From Bugula neritina (taxonomy: Eukaryota; Bryozoa; Gymnolaemata; Cheilostomatida; Bugulidae): a stretch of 64,000 bases of DNA. The DNA lies in assembly GCA_964035545.1 (NCBI GenBank), contig OZ037772.1, positions 3,356,501 through 3,420,500 of the forward strand. Direction: 5' to 3'. The translations under genes and the position numbers were made by a program. The notes below the pieces were generated by a model. That model was not told the DNA's origin and searched no databases. It saw nothing but the letters and a program-made list of their open reading frames with translations. Below are positions 1 to 10,901 of the stretch, in pieces; within the stretch, counting starts at the first letter, position 1; each line of letters starts with the position of its first letter.

Positions 1-551
1 TTGATAAAATTGTAATTTTTATTTGTGAAGAAAATCTGAGACATGGGTTGTTTTCCTAATAATTTATTGAGTGTAGGAAAAGGCCAGTGTGTTTGACATG
101 GATTAGTGTCTGCCGCAACTTCAGTTCAGCTTTGAAAGCAGTGATGCTGGTATTAAAAGCAGTGAGTTGATAATTATACTCATTCATTTTAGGTTCAAAG
201 TTTTTAGTACAGCAAATATATCTACTAGGTATGCAATAAGTAGTTTATGGAGATCAGATTGACTCACTGCAAAAACTTGCTGTTGGTTTTTACTTTCAAG
301 AAACTTTTTAACCTCCATTCATAGTATAGGAGGGGTAGCAGCTAGGGTAGAAAAGGAAAAGGCACTTTGTGTTTGACATGAATCAGTGTCTGTCACAACT
401 TCAGTTTAGTTATAGTTATACATTTACATGTAACCTGGAAAACAAGGCAAGAGCTCAAAGAGCTGGTAAACTGTGTGAATTTTTGAGAAATGAAACCCCT
501 GAAAAACCCAAATTCCCTGCAAGGGGAATTTCCCAAGGTTGGGAGCCACTG
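1..551 (+). mobile_element. hAT-like MITE copy, left end outside window
   Basis: The right end reads into GGTTGGGAGCCACTG, the usual outer end of hAT-type miniature elements that start CAGTGGT. Nearly the same sequence occurs at 39488-40058. Position 1 corresponds to about 39540, so some 50 bases of the left end lie outside. The element has no coding capacity; a 62-codon ORF inside it (369-557) also recurs in the other copy and is taken as chance. About 80 bases beyond the right end also match the other copy's flank, so either the repeat is larger or both lie in duplicated DNA. Confidence 0.6.
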
Positions 552-649
552 CTCTAACATTTTCAATTATATTATTCCAAGTGCAGCAATTAATGAGCTA
601 ACCTGTGAAATATTTCTAGTCCAACCAACTCTGTAGTTGTTACATGTTT

Positions 650-1830
650 ATTAGATTCCTGATTGCATGACAAGAAACAATTTGATTGGCTACTCAATGC
701 TATTGTTTGCACAGCAATGGAATGTATAACATTGTGAATGGTTGGAATAAATTTACTTAGTCATGTTGGAGTTACTTGCACCTGCATGTCAATTCAGTGT
801 ATAAATTCTCCCACAGACAAGTCATTTACAGTTACTGCTCCAGTAAAGATTATTTTTTAGTAAGTGAACTCAACTTGAACTAAAGCTAATGAGGCATGAA
901 AACAGACTATATTTTCGCTAGCAAATAAACTTTATTAGATGGTAAAATGGCAACATATATTTGATACAGAAAAACATCTCATATCTAACTATAATTACAG
1001 AGTGTGTGTATTGATGAATTGTAATGAATATAATTATGTTGATGACAAATATTATCCATTTTATCTCTCAGTACCTCACTGAGCTGATTATTAGTAAACT
1101 GTAGCTGATAAGTTTAGTATTTTATTGTGTATCTCCTCAGTCCATCTTCACATGCTAGAAACACTGTGTCTCTGTTATACACAGCAATGTCCCACACCAA
1201 GTCACTAACACCAAGACTTTCTCTGGGAATCGTTACCATCAGTTTACCTTTAAAAATATAATGTCAGATTGAATCAGTTTGAGACAAACAGACAGACTAC
1301 AGTAACATCACAACAGCTGACACCACTACAAGCAAGTTTTTACTTTCTAGTATAATATAGTAACTGAAATATATTCGATAATAATACATAAATTTCAAAT
1401 ATATTTCTCACTCAGAAAGACTTCCTTTAAAGATGCAACTATGCAGATTATGTTGAAGATAATAAAGTTCTACCAGTCAGTATTGAATAATTCACTGAGC
1501 TGCTCTACTGTTTACTTCATAATAAATGACAACATGGAGAGACTCAACATAGAAATTTACCCCCTCAGCAAATATGATTATACAGGAGAGAAGATATATA
1601 ATATAAGTATTACATACATGAAGTAAATATTCTAACAGAAAATAGTGTCTCATTATACAACTGTATTGACCTTGACTCACAAACTTAGCCTGTGGCTCTT
1701 ATATAAAACACACCCACATGTCTACTTCTAATAATACTGGTACTGCAGCTACTCCAACATTATCACATATTAAATACTTGACAAGAACCAACCACAGCCA
1801 CCTGAGTCTCACCCGCAAACACTGCTCTAC
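650..1830 (-). repeat. Inverted segmental duplicate of TRIM gene 3' end and flank
   Basis: Read on the minus strand, this block follows 42940-43850 almost continuously: the last intron, final exon, 3' UTR and downstream flank of the intact TRIM gene, in opposite orientation about 42 kb away. The last intron differs by an insertion or deletion of roughly 180 bases near 1430-1620. No earlier TRIM exon is seen upstream on the minus strand, where minisatellite and an unrelated valyl-tRNA synthetase exon begin. Confidence 0.8.
1114..1247 (-). pseudogene. Terminal exon of a second TRIM/NHL-type paralogue
   Basis: After an acceptor (TTTAAAG at about 1254-1248) the exon encodes 44 residues and stops at TAA 1116-1114. 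It matches the final exon of the intact TRIM gene (43244-43380) closely: shared runs include SLGV, DIAVYNRDTVFLAC and GLRRYTIKY before the stop. The differences are mostly conservative (for example VSD for VRD), and one residue is missing in the ACEDG stretch. The reading frame is open, but the other six exons are not present here, so it looks like a truncated duplicate. Because the neighbouring minus-strand sequence stays TRIM-like only to about 1830, use as an alternative last exon is unlikely. Confidence 0.7.
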
Positions 1831-1857
1831 CAGCCACCATCAAATTACACTAGTCTC

Positions 1858-2596
1858 AGTAATAATTACATAATATAAGTTATATTACATAATATCAGAT
1901 ATATTACATAATATAAGATATATTACATAATATAAGATATATTACATAATATCAGATATATTACATAATATAAGATATATTACATAATATAAGATATATT
2001 ACATAATATAAGATATATTACATAGTATAAGATATATTACATAGTATATTATATATTACATGATATAAGATATATTACATAATATAAGATATATTACATA
2101 ATATAAGATATATTACATTATATAAGATATATTACATAATATAAGATATATTACATAGTATAATATATATTACATGATATAAGATATATTACATGATATA
2201 AGATATATTACATGATATAAGATATATTACATGATATAAGATATATTACATAACATAAGATATATTACATAATATAAGATATATTACATGATATAAGATA
2301 TATTACATGATATAAGATATATTACATGATATAAGATATATTACATAATATAAGATATATTACATAATATTAGATATATTACATAATATTAGATATATTA
2401 CATAATATAAGATATATCACATAATATAAGATATATCACATAATATTAGATATATTACATAATATTAGATATATTACATAATATAAGATATATCACATAA
2501 TATAAGATATATCACATAATATAAGATATATTACATAATATAAGATATATTACATAATATAAGATATATTACATAATATAAGATATATTACATAAT
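1858..2596. repeat. 19-bp AT-rich minisatellite
   Basis: About 38 tandem units of acataatataagatatatt fill this stretch, with variants (ATCAG, ATTAG, CATGATAT) clustered in short runs that suggest local unit duplication. The unit is rich in near-palindromes. No gene signal is present. Confidence 0.95.
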
Positions 2597-2827
2597 AATT
2601 ATATACTCTTTCTATAATGTATAATCTTGCATACACATACAGCCATTAAAACCTCTTGCCATTTAGTTACAAGTTTATCAATTTAGACACAAAATGCATT
2701 TGATCTTCAGTCCCATGACTGTCAAAACAGCACATTTCACATTTATTGGTTATACAAGAGATTGTTTCCCAATAATAGCAGCGTTACTCTAAATTGAAAA
2801 AACTATAAAGTTATCAGCTAATTAAAC

Positions 2828-2942
2828 AGAGTCATCTAAAGGATATAGATATAGAATAAGTATATTGAATAGAGTCATCTAAAGGGTATAGATATAGAAT
2901 AAGTATATTGAATAGAGTCATCTAAAGGGTATAGATATAGAA
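2828..2942. repeat. 43-bp tandem repeat, about 2.7 copies
   Basis: The block beginning agagtcatctaaagg starts at 2828, 2871 and 2914, giving a 43-base period with only one base differing between the copies. Confidence 0.9.
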
Positions 2943-2996
2943 TGGTAACCACAGACATCAGAAGAAGCAGAAGACACTTTCTACCACCAGACGTAC

Positions 2997-3158
2997 CTCT
3001 TTGAAGGGAAGCTCCCCGAGTAGGAATTGTCCCATCATGACCATGCGGGCCACCCAGAAGAAGAGGATGTCCAGTCCACTCTCTAGCAGAGTACCCGGGT
3101 AGTAGGCTTGCAGGTCGGGGGTGTTATCTGGCCTCCCCATAGTCTAGCACATCCTCAT
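2997..3158 (-). pseudogene. Damaged valyl-tRNA synthetase exon
   Basis: On the minus strand an acceptor (TTATACAG) is followed by DEDVLD in one frame, then, after a shift, by [19 protein letters not shown] and [13 protein letters not shown], ending PFKE before the donor GTACGT. This order matches the catalytic-core exon of class I valyl-tRNA synthetase, which charges tRNA-Val. The family carries a WFSSGLFPFS-like stretch between the two blocks. Here it is missing and the frame changes, so the exon cannot be translated through: an in-frame stop appears in the first frame. A possible N-terminal exon of the same gene lies at 14361-14513 on the same strand, but no intervening exons were found. 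The locus is either a decaying copy or an assembly artefact. Confidence 0.72.
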
Positions 3159-3339
3159 CTGTATAACAGGCAAGACATGGAACAATGTTCAGAGTTGTCT
3201 TCTCTGACAAACTGAAACTGGGGTTAATTTACTCAAAGGAAATGTCTAGTCCGTGAAGAAAAGAAAGTAAATTATCAATAAGTAGTTAGAGAAATGTAGC
3301 TCGCTGCTTTACTATAAATGAGAAGAGAGAGTTGGAGGT

Positions 3340-3566
3340 GTGTACATACTCAATACATACTCAATATATACCCAATATATACTCAATATATACTCAATAA
3401 ATATTCAATACATACTCAATACATACTCAATATATACTCAATATATACTCAATACATACTCAATATATACTCAATATATACTCAATATATACTCAATACA
3501 TACTCAATACATACTCAATATATACTCAATATATACTCAATACATACTCAATATATACTCAATATA
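3340..3566. repeat. 11-bp tandem repeat
   Basis: About 20 units of tactcaatata with C/T variation at the last positions. Two overlapping ORFs across it encode only YSIYTQYILN-type repeats, an effect of the 11-base period, and are not genes. Confidence 0.95.
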
Positions 3567-3864
3567 ATATATTAAAATGACCCTTAGAATGTGTTCTACA
3601 GTTTCCACCTATTAATTTTTACTGTTGTTATGTTTTCCACCTATTTTCGGGCCAACTACACAAGCAGTTAGGGAAGCGCAACTCCTGTATTTTTATGTAA
3701 CCAAAGTTTATCGCTTTTTTTACCACAAAAAGCTAAATAGTGAAATTTGACTTTGTGCATGGCATCATGTTATCATAAAGTATGACTTCCCTTTATAATT
3801 TGAAATCTGTCATTTAGTTGTGAGCTTTTACATGGTGTCCACTTGGCTGCTGCGCATAGACAAA

Positions 3865-4895
3865 ATGAGAGCTGCAAATCTTACTTCAGAAGCAAGGTTT
3901 GTAATAATTTTTTTGCATAAGAAGGGATATTCAATTAGGAAAATATCTGAAAAGGTTGGCAAAGCAAAGACAACTGTACATCAAATTATCAAGAAGTTTA
4001 TGGAGACTGGCAGTGTAGCAGATGGACCTAAAAGTGGACGACTAAAAATAAGCACATCGAGAGATTACAAGGTTCTCATTGGGATCAGCAAAAAGGATTG
4101 CCATAAAACAAGTCATGAGTTGGCAAGGAAGGGTCAGAATCAACAAGAACACCAGCTTAGACATTTCTGATGAGGTAAGATTGCTGAGCCTTGGTTTACA
4201 TGGCCGCAAAGCAAGAGGAAGCCTCTACCAACCGAGAAGCAGCAAAAAAACCGTTTACGGTGGGCCAGGGAGTATGGTAGTTAGACAGTGAATGATTAGA
4301 AAAAAAGTAATTATTTCAGATGAATCCATATTTAATGTGAATAGTCATCCTGAAAAGATTGTGTTAGAAGATACCAGTATGAGAAATATAGCCGCCAATG
4401 TATACTTAGAACAATTAGGCACTCTATAATCAGTGTTATGTTTTGGGGTTGTATAACATCAAAAGGTGTAGGTGGACTCAGTATTTGCTCTGGAATGATG
4501 TTAGTAGTTAGTACCCAAAAATATATAAATAATCTCAATGCTAAACTTCTTCCAATTATAAAAACCTTTTTTCCAGATGTAATTTACATATTTCAAGATG
4601 ACAATGCACCATGTCATTGGTCGAAGAGTGTTAAAAAGTGAATAAAAAAGTAGACGGTCTCAACGCTCAACTGGCAAGCACGAAGCCCTAACTTGAACCC
4701 TATGAAATATTATGATTAAGAATGGCTAAAAAAGTCTTCTCAAAGAAGCCAGCAACTAAGGTGACACTCACAGAGTCTGTAATTCATGCATGGCATCATG
4801 TCGTGACTGAAAATGAGTTGGAGAAGCTGTACGAGTCGATGCCTCGTCACTGTCGACTTCTGATTAGGAATAAAGGCTGGCCAACAAAATGTTGA
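3865..4895 (+). pseudogene. Tc1/mariner transposase, inactivated
   Basis: Residues 1-80 from ATG 3865 form the paired-like helix-turn-helix of Tc1 transposases: LTSEARFVIIFLHKKGYSIR, then KAKTTVHQIIKKF. Remains of the DDE catalytic core follow in several frames: IISDESIFNV (first D), FWGCITSKGVGGL, then FQDDNAPCH (second D) and ARSPNLNPM (third-acid region), ending GWPTKC. At least three stops and frameshifts break it (after about 4168, near 4428, and TGA/TAG at 4639-4653), so no active enzyme is made. Length and order fit a full-length ancestral transposase of about 340 residues. Its 3' flank was later split by the LTR element at 5106-12541. Confidence 0.88.
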
Positions 4896-5105
4896 CACTA
4901 AAATTGAGTGCACTGTGTGTTGCAATGCTGCTATAAGGTGTATAACAAACCCCAAAAAATATTTTTCTATATTTTAAGTAAAATAATTATTCTGATGTCA
5001 TACAGTGCACACAAATTGTAAGAACATCGAATAATTCCCATATACGGATAGTATTTCAATGTTTCACCCAAAATTTGAAAAAAATATAAAAAGAGACAGT
5101 AATAA
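4896..5105 (+). mobile_element. Tc1 element 3' flank, part before LTR insertion
   Basis: Non-coding sequence after the transposase stop, ending in ATAA directly before the 5' LTR. It contains tacagtgcacac at about 4999, which resembles a Tc1-type terminus, so a small nested element here is an alternative. It continues at 12546. Confidence 0.5.
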
Positions 5106-5410
5106 TGTGGTGGCTCGTGGAGCTACCAGCAACACAATACGCAAGGTTGCGTATTGACCCGGAACAATGTATTAGCCAATTAACTAAGCTGTTTGATAAG
5201 TAATAGTAGCCGCTTCGCGCTACTAGCTCAGTTGAGGATAGTGCTGTAAAGTAAATAGACGTGCGTATCATTACTGTTGTACATTGGATTTTTATTATGT
5301 ATTCTTGTATTAAATATAACATTATCTACTCGACTTAACTGGTGAAGTTTCTCTAGTGTTGAATAGACTCTCTTGGTGGCACATCAACCCTAAATCAGAA
5401 AACTATAACA
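5106..5410 (+). repeat. 5' LTR
   Basis: Starts TGTGGTGGCTCG and ends ACTATAACA. It contains a perfect 9-bp hairpin (AATACGCAA/TTGCGTATT, 5137-5156) and a second imperfect one (TAGTAG...CTACTA around 5204-5226). It should carry the promoter and polyadenylation signals; no certain TATA box is seen. Confidence 0.95.
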
Positions 5411-5411
5411 G

Positions 5412-5429
5412 TGGTGGCAGCGGTGGGAT
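5412..5429 (+). promoter_or_regulatory. Candidate primer-binding site
   Basis: TGGTGGCAGCGGTGGGAT follows the LTR after one or two bases and starts TGG, complementary to a tRNA CCA end. It resembles, with about four differences in 16, the complement of initiator tRNA-Met, so the primer tRNA is not settled. Confidence 0.6.
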
Positions 5430-5443
5430 AGTGTATATCAAAG

Positions 5444-6310
5444 ATGGAGACTGAAAACGCTAGAATGCAACCACCCCCAGTAGAAGGTGAGCGTAGAAAT
5501 GCTGTTAATCCTGTGAATCATGAAGGAGAAGAAGCTTATAGACATTGCTTGAAAGCTCCCACCTTTACTGGGTCGGAAGATGTCGAACAATTTATACAAG
5601 AATTTAGAGAAGTAATGGAAGTTGCTCAATGGCCGCATAGAGTGGCCCTCATTCAATTGCGGAGAGCGGTGACGGAGCAAGCCAAGCCGTACGGAGTGGG
5701 AACGGACGTAGACGGCATACTGGCTGCGCTGCGGGCCCGTTTTGGCACCTCCGTCATAGACGCTAGGACCAAGCTGGAGAGAATGTGCCACACCCCGCGG
5801 ACCTCGCTGCAAGAACATGCCGCGACGGTGAAGAAGCTGGCGCAGATTGCATATAGCGATCTGCCAGCACAACACCAAGAGCGTTACACCTATGACGCCT
5901 TTGTCCAGTCCCTAAACGACCTGGGCCTAGACCATCACCTACGAGCTAAAGGGATAACCAGAATAGAGGATGCCCTGAAGGCTGGAGAAGCTTACCTGCT
6001 GGCTACCCAAATGCATCGAGCACAACGGAACCCATCAGTAGTTGGAGTCAGCGCTGCTCGGGCTACGACAGGCTCCGAAGCCCTCCCGCTGGAAGCCGAA
6101 GTGGACCGTATGGTAGAGATGCTGGGACAATTGGTAACCATTCTGGCCGGTGCTGGCCCCGGTCAGGCCTTGCGGATGCCCCCAACACCTGTGGGGCAAG
6201 GCTGGAGTAGCGCTGATCAGGACCAGGGACAGAAAGGACGACCCCAATACCAGGGGGCGTTAAACTGTCACGGCCCGCGGACACTCTCCCTCCCCGCGGG
6301 CCGCAACTAA
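5444..6310 (+). CDS. Gag structural protein of the Ty3/gypsy element
   Basis: A 288-residue ORF encoding the capsid protein that packages element RNA in cytoplasmic particles. The central part fits metavirus Gag: FTGSEDVEQFIQEFRE near residue 40, LRARFG near 100, then the helical L-x3-A-x2-V-x2-L pattern and a DALKAGEAYLLA block near 175-190. I chose ATG 5444 because it is the first ATG after the LTR and gives the full family length. The usual CCHC zinc knuckle is not visible in this frame or as an obvious frameshifted remnant; the C-terminus ends in a short proline-rich tail. The last 100 bases overlap the open pol frame and hold a slippery site, so Gag-Pol is probably made by -1 frameshifting. 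Confidence 0.9.
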   Translation: METENARMQPPPVEGERRNAVNPVNHEGEEAYRHCLKAPTFTGSEDVEQFIQEFREVMEVAQWPHRVALIQLRRAVTEQAKPYGVGTDVDGILAALRARFGTSVIDARTKLERMCHTPRTSLQEHAATVKKLAQIAYSDLPAQHQERYTYDAFVQSLNDLGLDHHLRAKGITRIEDALKAGEAYLLATQMHRAQRNPSVVGVSAARATTGSEALPLEAEVDRMVEMLGQLVTILAGAGPGQALRMPPTPVGQGWSSADQDQGQKGRPQYQGALNCHGPRTLSLPAGRN

Positions 6311-9300
6311 AGGAGTATGGTGGAACACGCCGTCGTCTGTCCGTACGGACGCGGCGGAACATTCTACCCGAGTGGCAGGTACCACGCAGGACTAGTAGGC
6401 CCGCACAACGGCCCAGTACCTTTTCCCTGCCACTCGCTAACCGGTTTCACCGGTTACCTCGGGAGGAGGAGCCCGCCACTGAAATGGAGCCAGAAGGCCC
6501 AGTGGAGAGGCCCAAACCCCGCCGGCACCAACCTCGCCGCCGGAAGCCCCGTAAACCACGGGTGAAACCCCCGCCGTCCTGTCAAACCAGGACAGCACAT
6601 GCGGGGGGGGTGAAAGTACAACCACATGGAGAGAGCTATTTCCTACCCGGAAAGGTGGCCGGCAACGCCGTCACTTTCCTGCTCGACTCCGGTTGTACTA
6701 CCAACCTTCTCAGTCGTAGAGTCTTTGAGGCACTGCCCCGCCGGGACAGGGATAGAGTACGACCGTATACTGGAGAACATGGCACCCTGGCAGACGGGTC
6801 ATGTATCCCCTTTTATGGTATTATCGAGCTCCCTGGGCGTGTCCGAGATCAGGCTGTACAGGAGACCTTTATCATAGGTCAACTGGAGGAAGATGCTATC
6901 CTCGGCATGCCCTTCTTGAAGCAACACCAGTGCCGAATAGATTTTAGTAAGTCGGTGGTGCTGATGGGCGGGCGAGAACTCGCCTGTGTGGATAAGTTTG
7001 GGCGTCCTCTGGTGGGCGGTGTTCAGGTAGTTCGGAACTGCACCGTACCCGGACGCTCCAGAGCTACTATCCACTGCCGAGTGAACAGCAACCGGATAGC
7101 CAGGCTCGGGGTCGTTGAAAGCGCGCACGAAAAGATCCAACTCGCCAGTAGTTTAAACCGACTAACTGAGCGAGGGGAGGTCTTAGTGCAGTGCGTCAAC
7201 CCCTTTACCGAGCCCATTGAGCTCCCAGCTGGGTCAATGCTGGGCCGGTTCCATTCCGTCCAGGAAGAGGACGTGGGCCCGTCGCTGGGTGACGCGACGG
7301 AGGCACCCCCTCGACACCCTATTCAGGGACGAGGGGCAGTCCCGACACATCTCCGGGAGTTATACGAAACAGCCAGTGGCGGCTGCGCGAGTAACAGAGA
7401 ACGCCAAGCTATGGCCAAGTTACTACGCGACTACGGTGATGTGTTCAGCAGCGGGGAGAATGACGTGGGACTGACTGGAATTGTCAGACACGAAATACCG
7501 CTGACTGCAGGGACAGTCCCTGTCCGGCAGCCCACGCGCAGGCTGGGGCCGGAGAAAGAGAAGGAGGTTAGCCGACAAGTACGGGATCTTCTGGACCGGG
7601 GACTGATAGAGCCCGCCCATAGTGCGTGGAGCTCGCCAGTCGTACTGGTCCGGAAGAAAGACGGCAGTTGGCGGTTCTGTGTGGACTACCGCAAACTCAA
7701 TAGCGTAACCATACAGGACGCCTACCCTCTACCTCGTATTGACGAGTCATTGGACGCCCTAGCCGGCAGCAAGTACTTCAGTACGTTAGACTTGCTAAGC
7801 GGCTATTGGCAGGTTCCTCTGAGTCCCGACGCCCAAGAGAAAGCGGCGTTTATTACACGGGACGGTTTGTGGAAGTGGAAGGTGCTGCCCTTCGGGTTAA
7901 CCTCCGCCCCAGCCACCTTCCAGAGGCTGATGGAACAAGTCCTTAGCGGACTCCATTGGAAGACACTGCTGGTCTACCTCGATGATGTCATCGTAATCTC
8001 TCCAGACTTCGAGACACATGTCAGTCGTCTGCAGGAGGTTTTCGAGAGACTCCGAGGTGCCGGTCTTAAGCTCAAACCTTCCAAGTGCGCTCTGTTGCAG
8101 CCGGAGGTCAAGTACCTGGGGCACGTTGTCGGTCGAAACGGCGTGGCAACGGATCCCGAAAAGGTACGGGCAGTAGAAGACTGGGTCACCCCTCAAGACT
8201 TGACCGGACTCCGGGCTTTCTTGGGGCTGGTAGGGTATTACAGGCAATACATACCAGACTTTGCGGGCATAGCCCAGCCGTTAAACCGGCTTACCGCAAA
8301 GGGAGTGACGTGGCAGTGGACTCCAGTCGAACAAGAAGCGTTCGACCGCCTCAAGGGCTGCCTCCTAACGGCGCCCATCTTGGCCTACCCAGACCCCACT
8401 CTGGAGTACATCCTAGACACAGACGCCAGTGACCAGAATGTTGGCGCTGTGCTGTCGCAAGTGCAGGAAGGCCGAGAAGTAGTAGTAGCCTACTACAGCA
8501 AGTCTCTCTCTCCCGCTGAACGAAATTACTGCACTACCCGCAAGGAGCTGCTGGCAGTAATCAAGTCAGTGAAGCACTTCAGACCATACCTATATGGCAG
8601 GAAGTTCCGGCTGCGTACGGATCATGCCTCGCTGATCTGGTTGTGCAGGAGAGCAGAGCCCTCTAGTCAGGTCGCCCGGTGGCTCGAAATCCTAGCTGAA
8701 TTCTCGTACCGGATCGAACACCGACCGGGCAAGAGACACAGCAATGCGGATGGGTTGAGTCGCCGACCTGACGGAGGTTGCAAACAGTGTCTCAACATCG
8801 AGAGGAGGGATGGAGGTCCCCCACGATGCGAGTTGGAGACGCTGGCTCATCACGGAGCACCGTTTGACTGGGATCAAGGTCAACTCAAGCAAAGAGTTGA
8901 TGAGTCCCCGGAGGATGTACAAAACCTCCGCGCCAACCCTGTACTGGCCGGTAATGTTCGAGAGCTGAAGAAGCTCCAAGAAGAGCTGCCTGGAGTCGTG
9001 GCAGATATCTACCGGGCAAAAAGGGAAGGGCGACGACCCAGCGAGGAACGCATACGACAGGGATGTGCCGAGTTCCGGCTATACTGTCAGCGTTGGGACT
9101 CGCTGCGGATCGGGCAGGATGGGTTGCTAACCATCTCTCTAGCTGCCAACGGCAGACACCCGGAAAGGAAGAGGGTAGTCTGCCCCACAGCCATCCGCCG
9201 TGAGTTGATTTGGGATACTCACAAGCAGGCCCACGCAGGGGTCAAGCGAGTGATATCCAAATTACGACTCCGGTGGTATTGGCCGCAGATGGAGCGTGAC

Positions 9301-10884
9301 GTCCGGCTCAGAGTCAAACAGTGTGAGATCTGCCAGGCCAGTAAGCATAGCCGCCCCCCTGGTGAAGCAGGACGGCGGAGGCTATATGCTGGTAGGCCCT
9401 GGCAAGTAGTCGCTGTAGACCTGGTCGGACCCATGCCCCTGACCCCCAGAGGTAATAATTGGATCCTAGTACTAACCGACCACTTTACTAGGTGGGCGGA
9501 TGCTCTGGCTATCCCAGATGCATCAGCCCCAACAGTGGCCAGGGCACTAGACCAACATGTATTCTGTTATTTTGGACTTCCCGAACAGATACACTCTGAT
9601 CAAGGCGCTCAATTCCAGTCTCAACTGATGAGCGACCTTTGCCACCTCTGGGGAGTAAATCAGAGCAGGACCACCCCCTACCACCCTCAAGGTAACGGGG
9701 TGGTGGAGCGCAACAACCGGATGCTAGGTGATGCGCTCCGGAGTCTCCTCCTTGGACGAGGTCAAGAGGAATGGGATACGGTGTTGCCGCAAGTCATGCG
9801 TGCATACCGTAGCACCCCACACACCAGTACTGGTGAGACTCCAAACCTCTTGATGCTCGGGAGAGAGACTCGTGTCCCTGACCATCTCACCTATCACGTT
9901 CCAGAGCAGGATAACTCAGTCCACGAGTATGCCAGTGAACTAGTGGAACGGATGAAGGCCGCACACGAGATACTGCGTCAACAGCAGTGGAAGGTGCGGC
10001 ACGAAGATTCCGATGAACCACCCCTCTACCAAAGAGGAGATAAGGTGTGGATGGTCAATTACCGTAGGCGCCGCGGACAGGCTGATAAACTGAAGCCTAA
10101 GTTCGTAGGCCCCTACGTGGTCGTCGAGGCTATGCCCAATCATACGTACAAGATTGAGCGCTCAGGACAGGTGTCTATCCAGAATGAGTCTCGCTTGAAA
10201 CCGTATTGGGCTAGCCCTGACGGAGTGGGAGAAGCCCCCCCGTTGTTAGAGCCCAGGAGGCAGACAACGACGCGCGGGCGACGGCGGCATGGACCTGAAT
10301 ACGAAGTGGTCATACCGCGGGAGGAAAACTTGGTGAGAGAGGAGCGGCAGCTTTTGTCAACAGAAGCGTGTCCGCCACCGCCAAGTCTAATTCCATCACT
10401 TCCAGAAACCGAGCCGGTTCCGGAAGTGCAAACCCCCACGGAGGGAGGGGCTCCATCCGGAGAACAAGAAGAGGTGACCACTAACGGTGAAGTAGAGACG
10501 CCATTTGAGGCCCCTACTAATGAACCGGCAAGCGTGTCACCCCCCCTAGAAAGGGGACAGCGTACGAGGCAACCCCCCGCATACTTGAAGGACTTCGTAT
10601 GTGACTGCATTAGAAGCGGCGCACATGAAAGTCTAGGGGAGAACCGTACGATAAAATGTTGGAGTTGTGAACCCCACGCAAATATCAACTTTTGCGAGGG
10701 CGGAATAGTGGGAGGAATTAATGCGTGTAAAGCAAATAGTTCCGACCTCGTGCCTCAGAAACGATGCTCAGCCTTTTCTTATGCTGACATCGCCAAAGGC
10801 AGACGTATCCCACAACCAGCTCCAACCTTACCAAGAACGTTGAGTATGGACATTAATACCGAGTTCCCAGGTAAGCCAGTATAA
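6211..10884 (+). CDS. Pol polyprotein: protease, RT, RNase H, integrase
   Basis: The pol frame is open from 6211; its first ATG is 6484, giving 1466 residues (numbering from that ATG). Protease: LLDSGCTTN with the catalytic DSG at 68-70. Reverse transcriptase: YLDD at 498-501, preceded by the FCVDYRKLN and PFGLTSAP motifs. RNase H: TDAS near 646-649. Integrase: zinc site H913-x3-H917-x29-C947-x2-C950, catalytic D979, D1039 and E1075 (D,D-35-E), then the GPY module at 1209-1211. These enzymes process Gag-Pol, copy the RNA to DNA and integrate it. Expression is most simply by -1 frameshifting from gag. The last 100 residues after RTRQPPAYLKDF are unusual: five cysteines in CDC, CWSC and NFC, then SYADIAKGR. 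No broken motif is seen. Confidence 0.96.
6259..6303 (+). promoter_or_regulatory. Programmed -1 frameshift signal between gag and pol
   Basis: The heptamer GTTAAAC (6259-6265) lies in the correct phase, with TTA and AAC as gag codons. The pol frame is -1 to gag and is open from 6211, just after TAG 6208-6210. Five bases downstream is a perfect 10-bp GC stem, CGGCCCGCGG (6271-6280) with CCGCGGGCCG (6294-6303), closing a 13-base loop. GGAG at about 6312 could pair with loop CTCC to form a pseudoknot, but this is weak. GTTAAAC is a known natural slippery heptamer in arteriviruses. Function is inferred. Confidence 0.75.
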
Positions 10885-10901
10885 GTCTTGTATTCCTATT
10901 C

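Noticed and set aside
1858-2596. CRISPR-like regularity
   Set aside because: There are no unique spacers; it is a continuous 19-bp minisatellite in an animal genome.
3318-3575. Overlapping ORFs of YSIYTQYILN repeats
   Set aside because: Product of an 11-bp tandem repeat.
6317-6565. 82-codon ORF between gag and pol
   Set aside because: Lies in the frame not needed for Gag or Pol, overlaps the open pol frame and has no domain.
10140-10688. 182-codon minus-strand ORF opposite the pol tail
   Set aside because: Antisense shadow of the GC-rich pol region; no recognisable protein.
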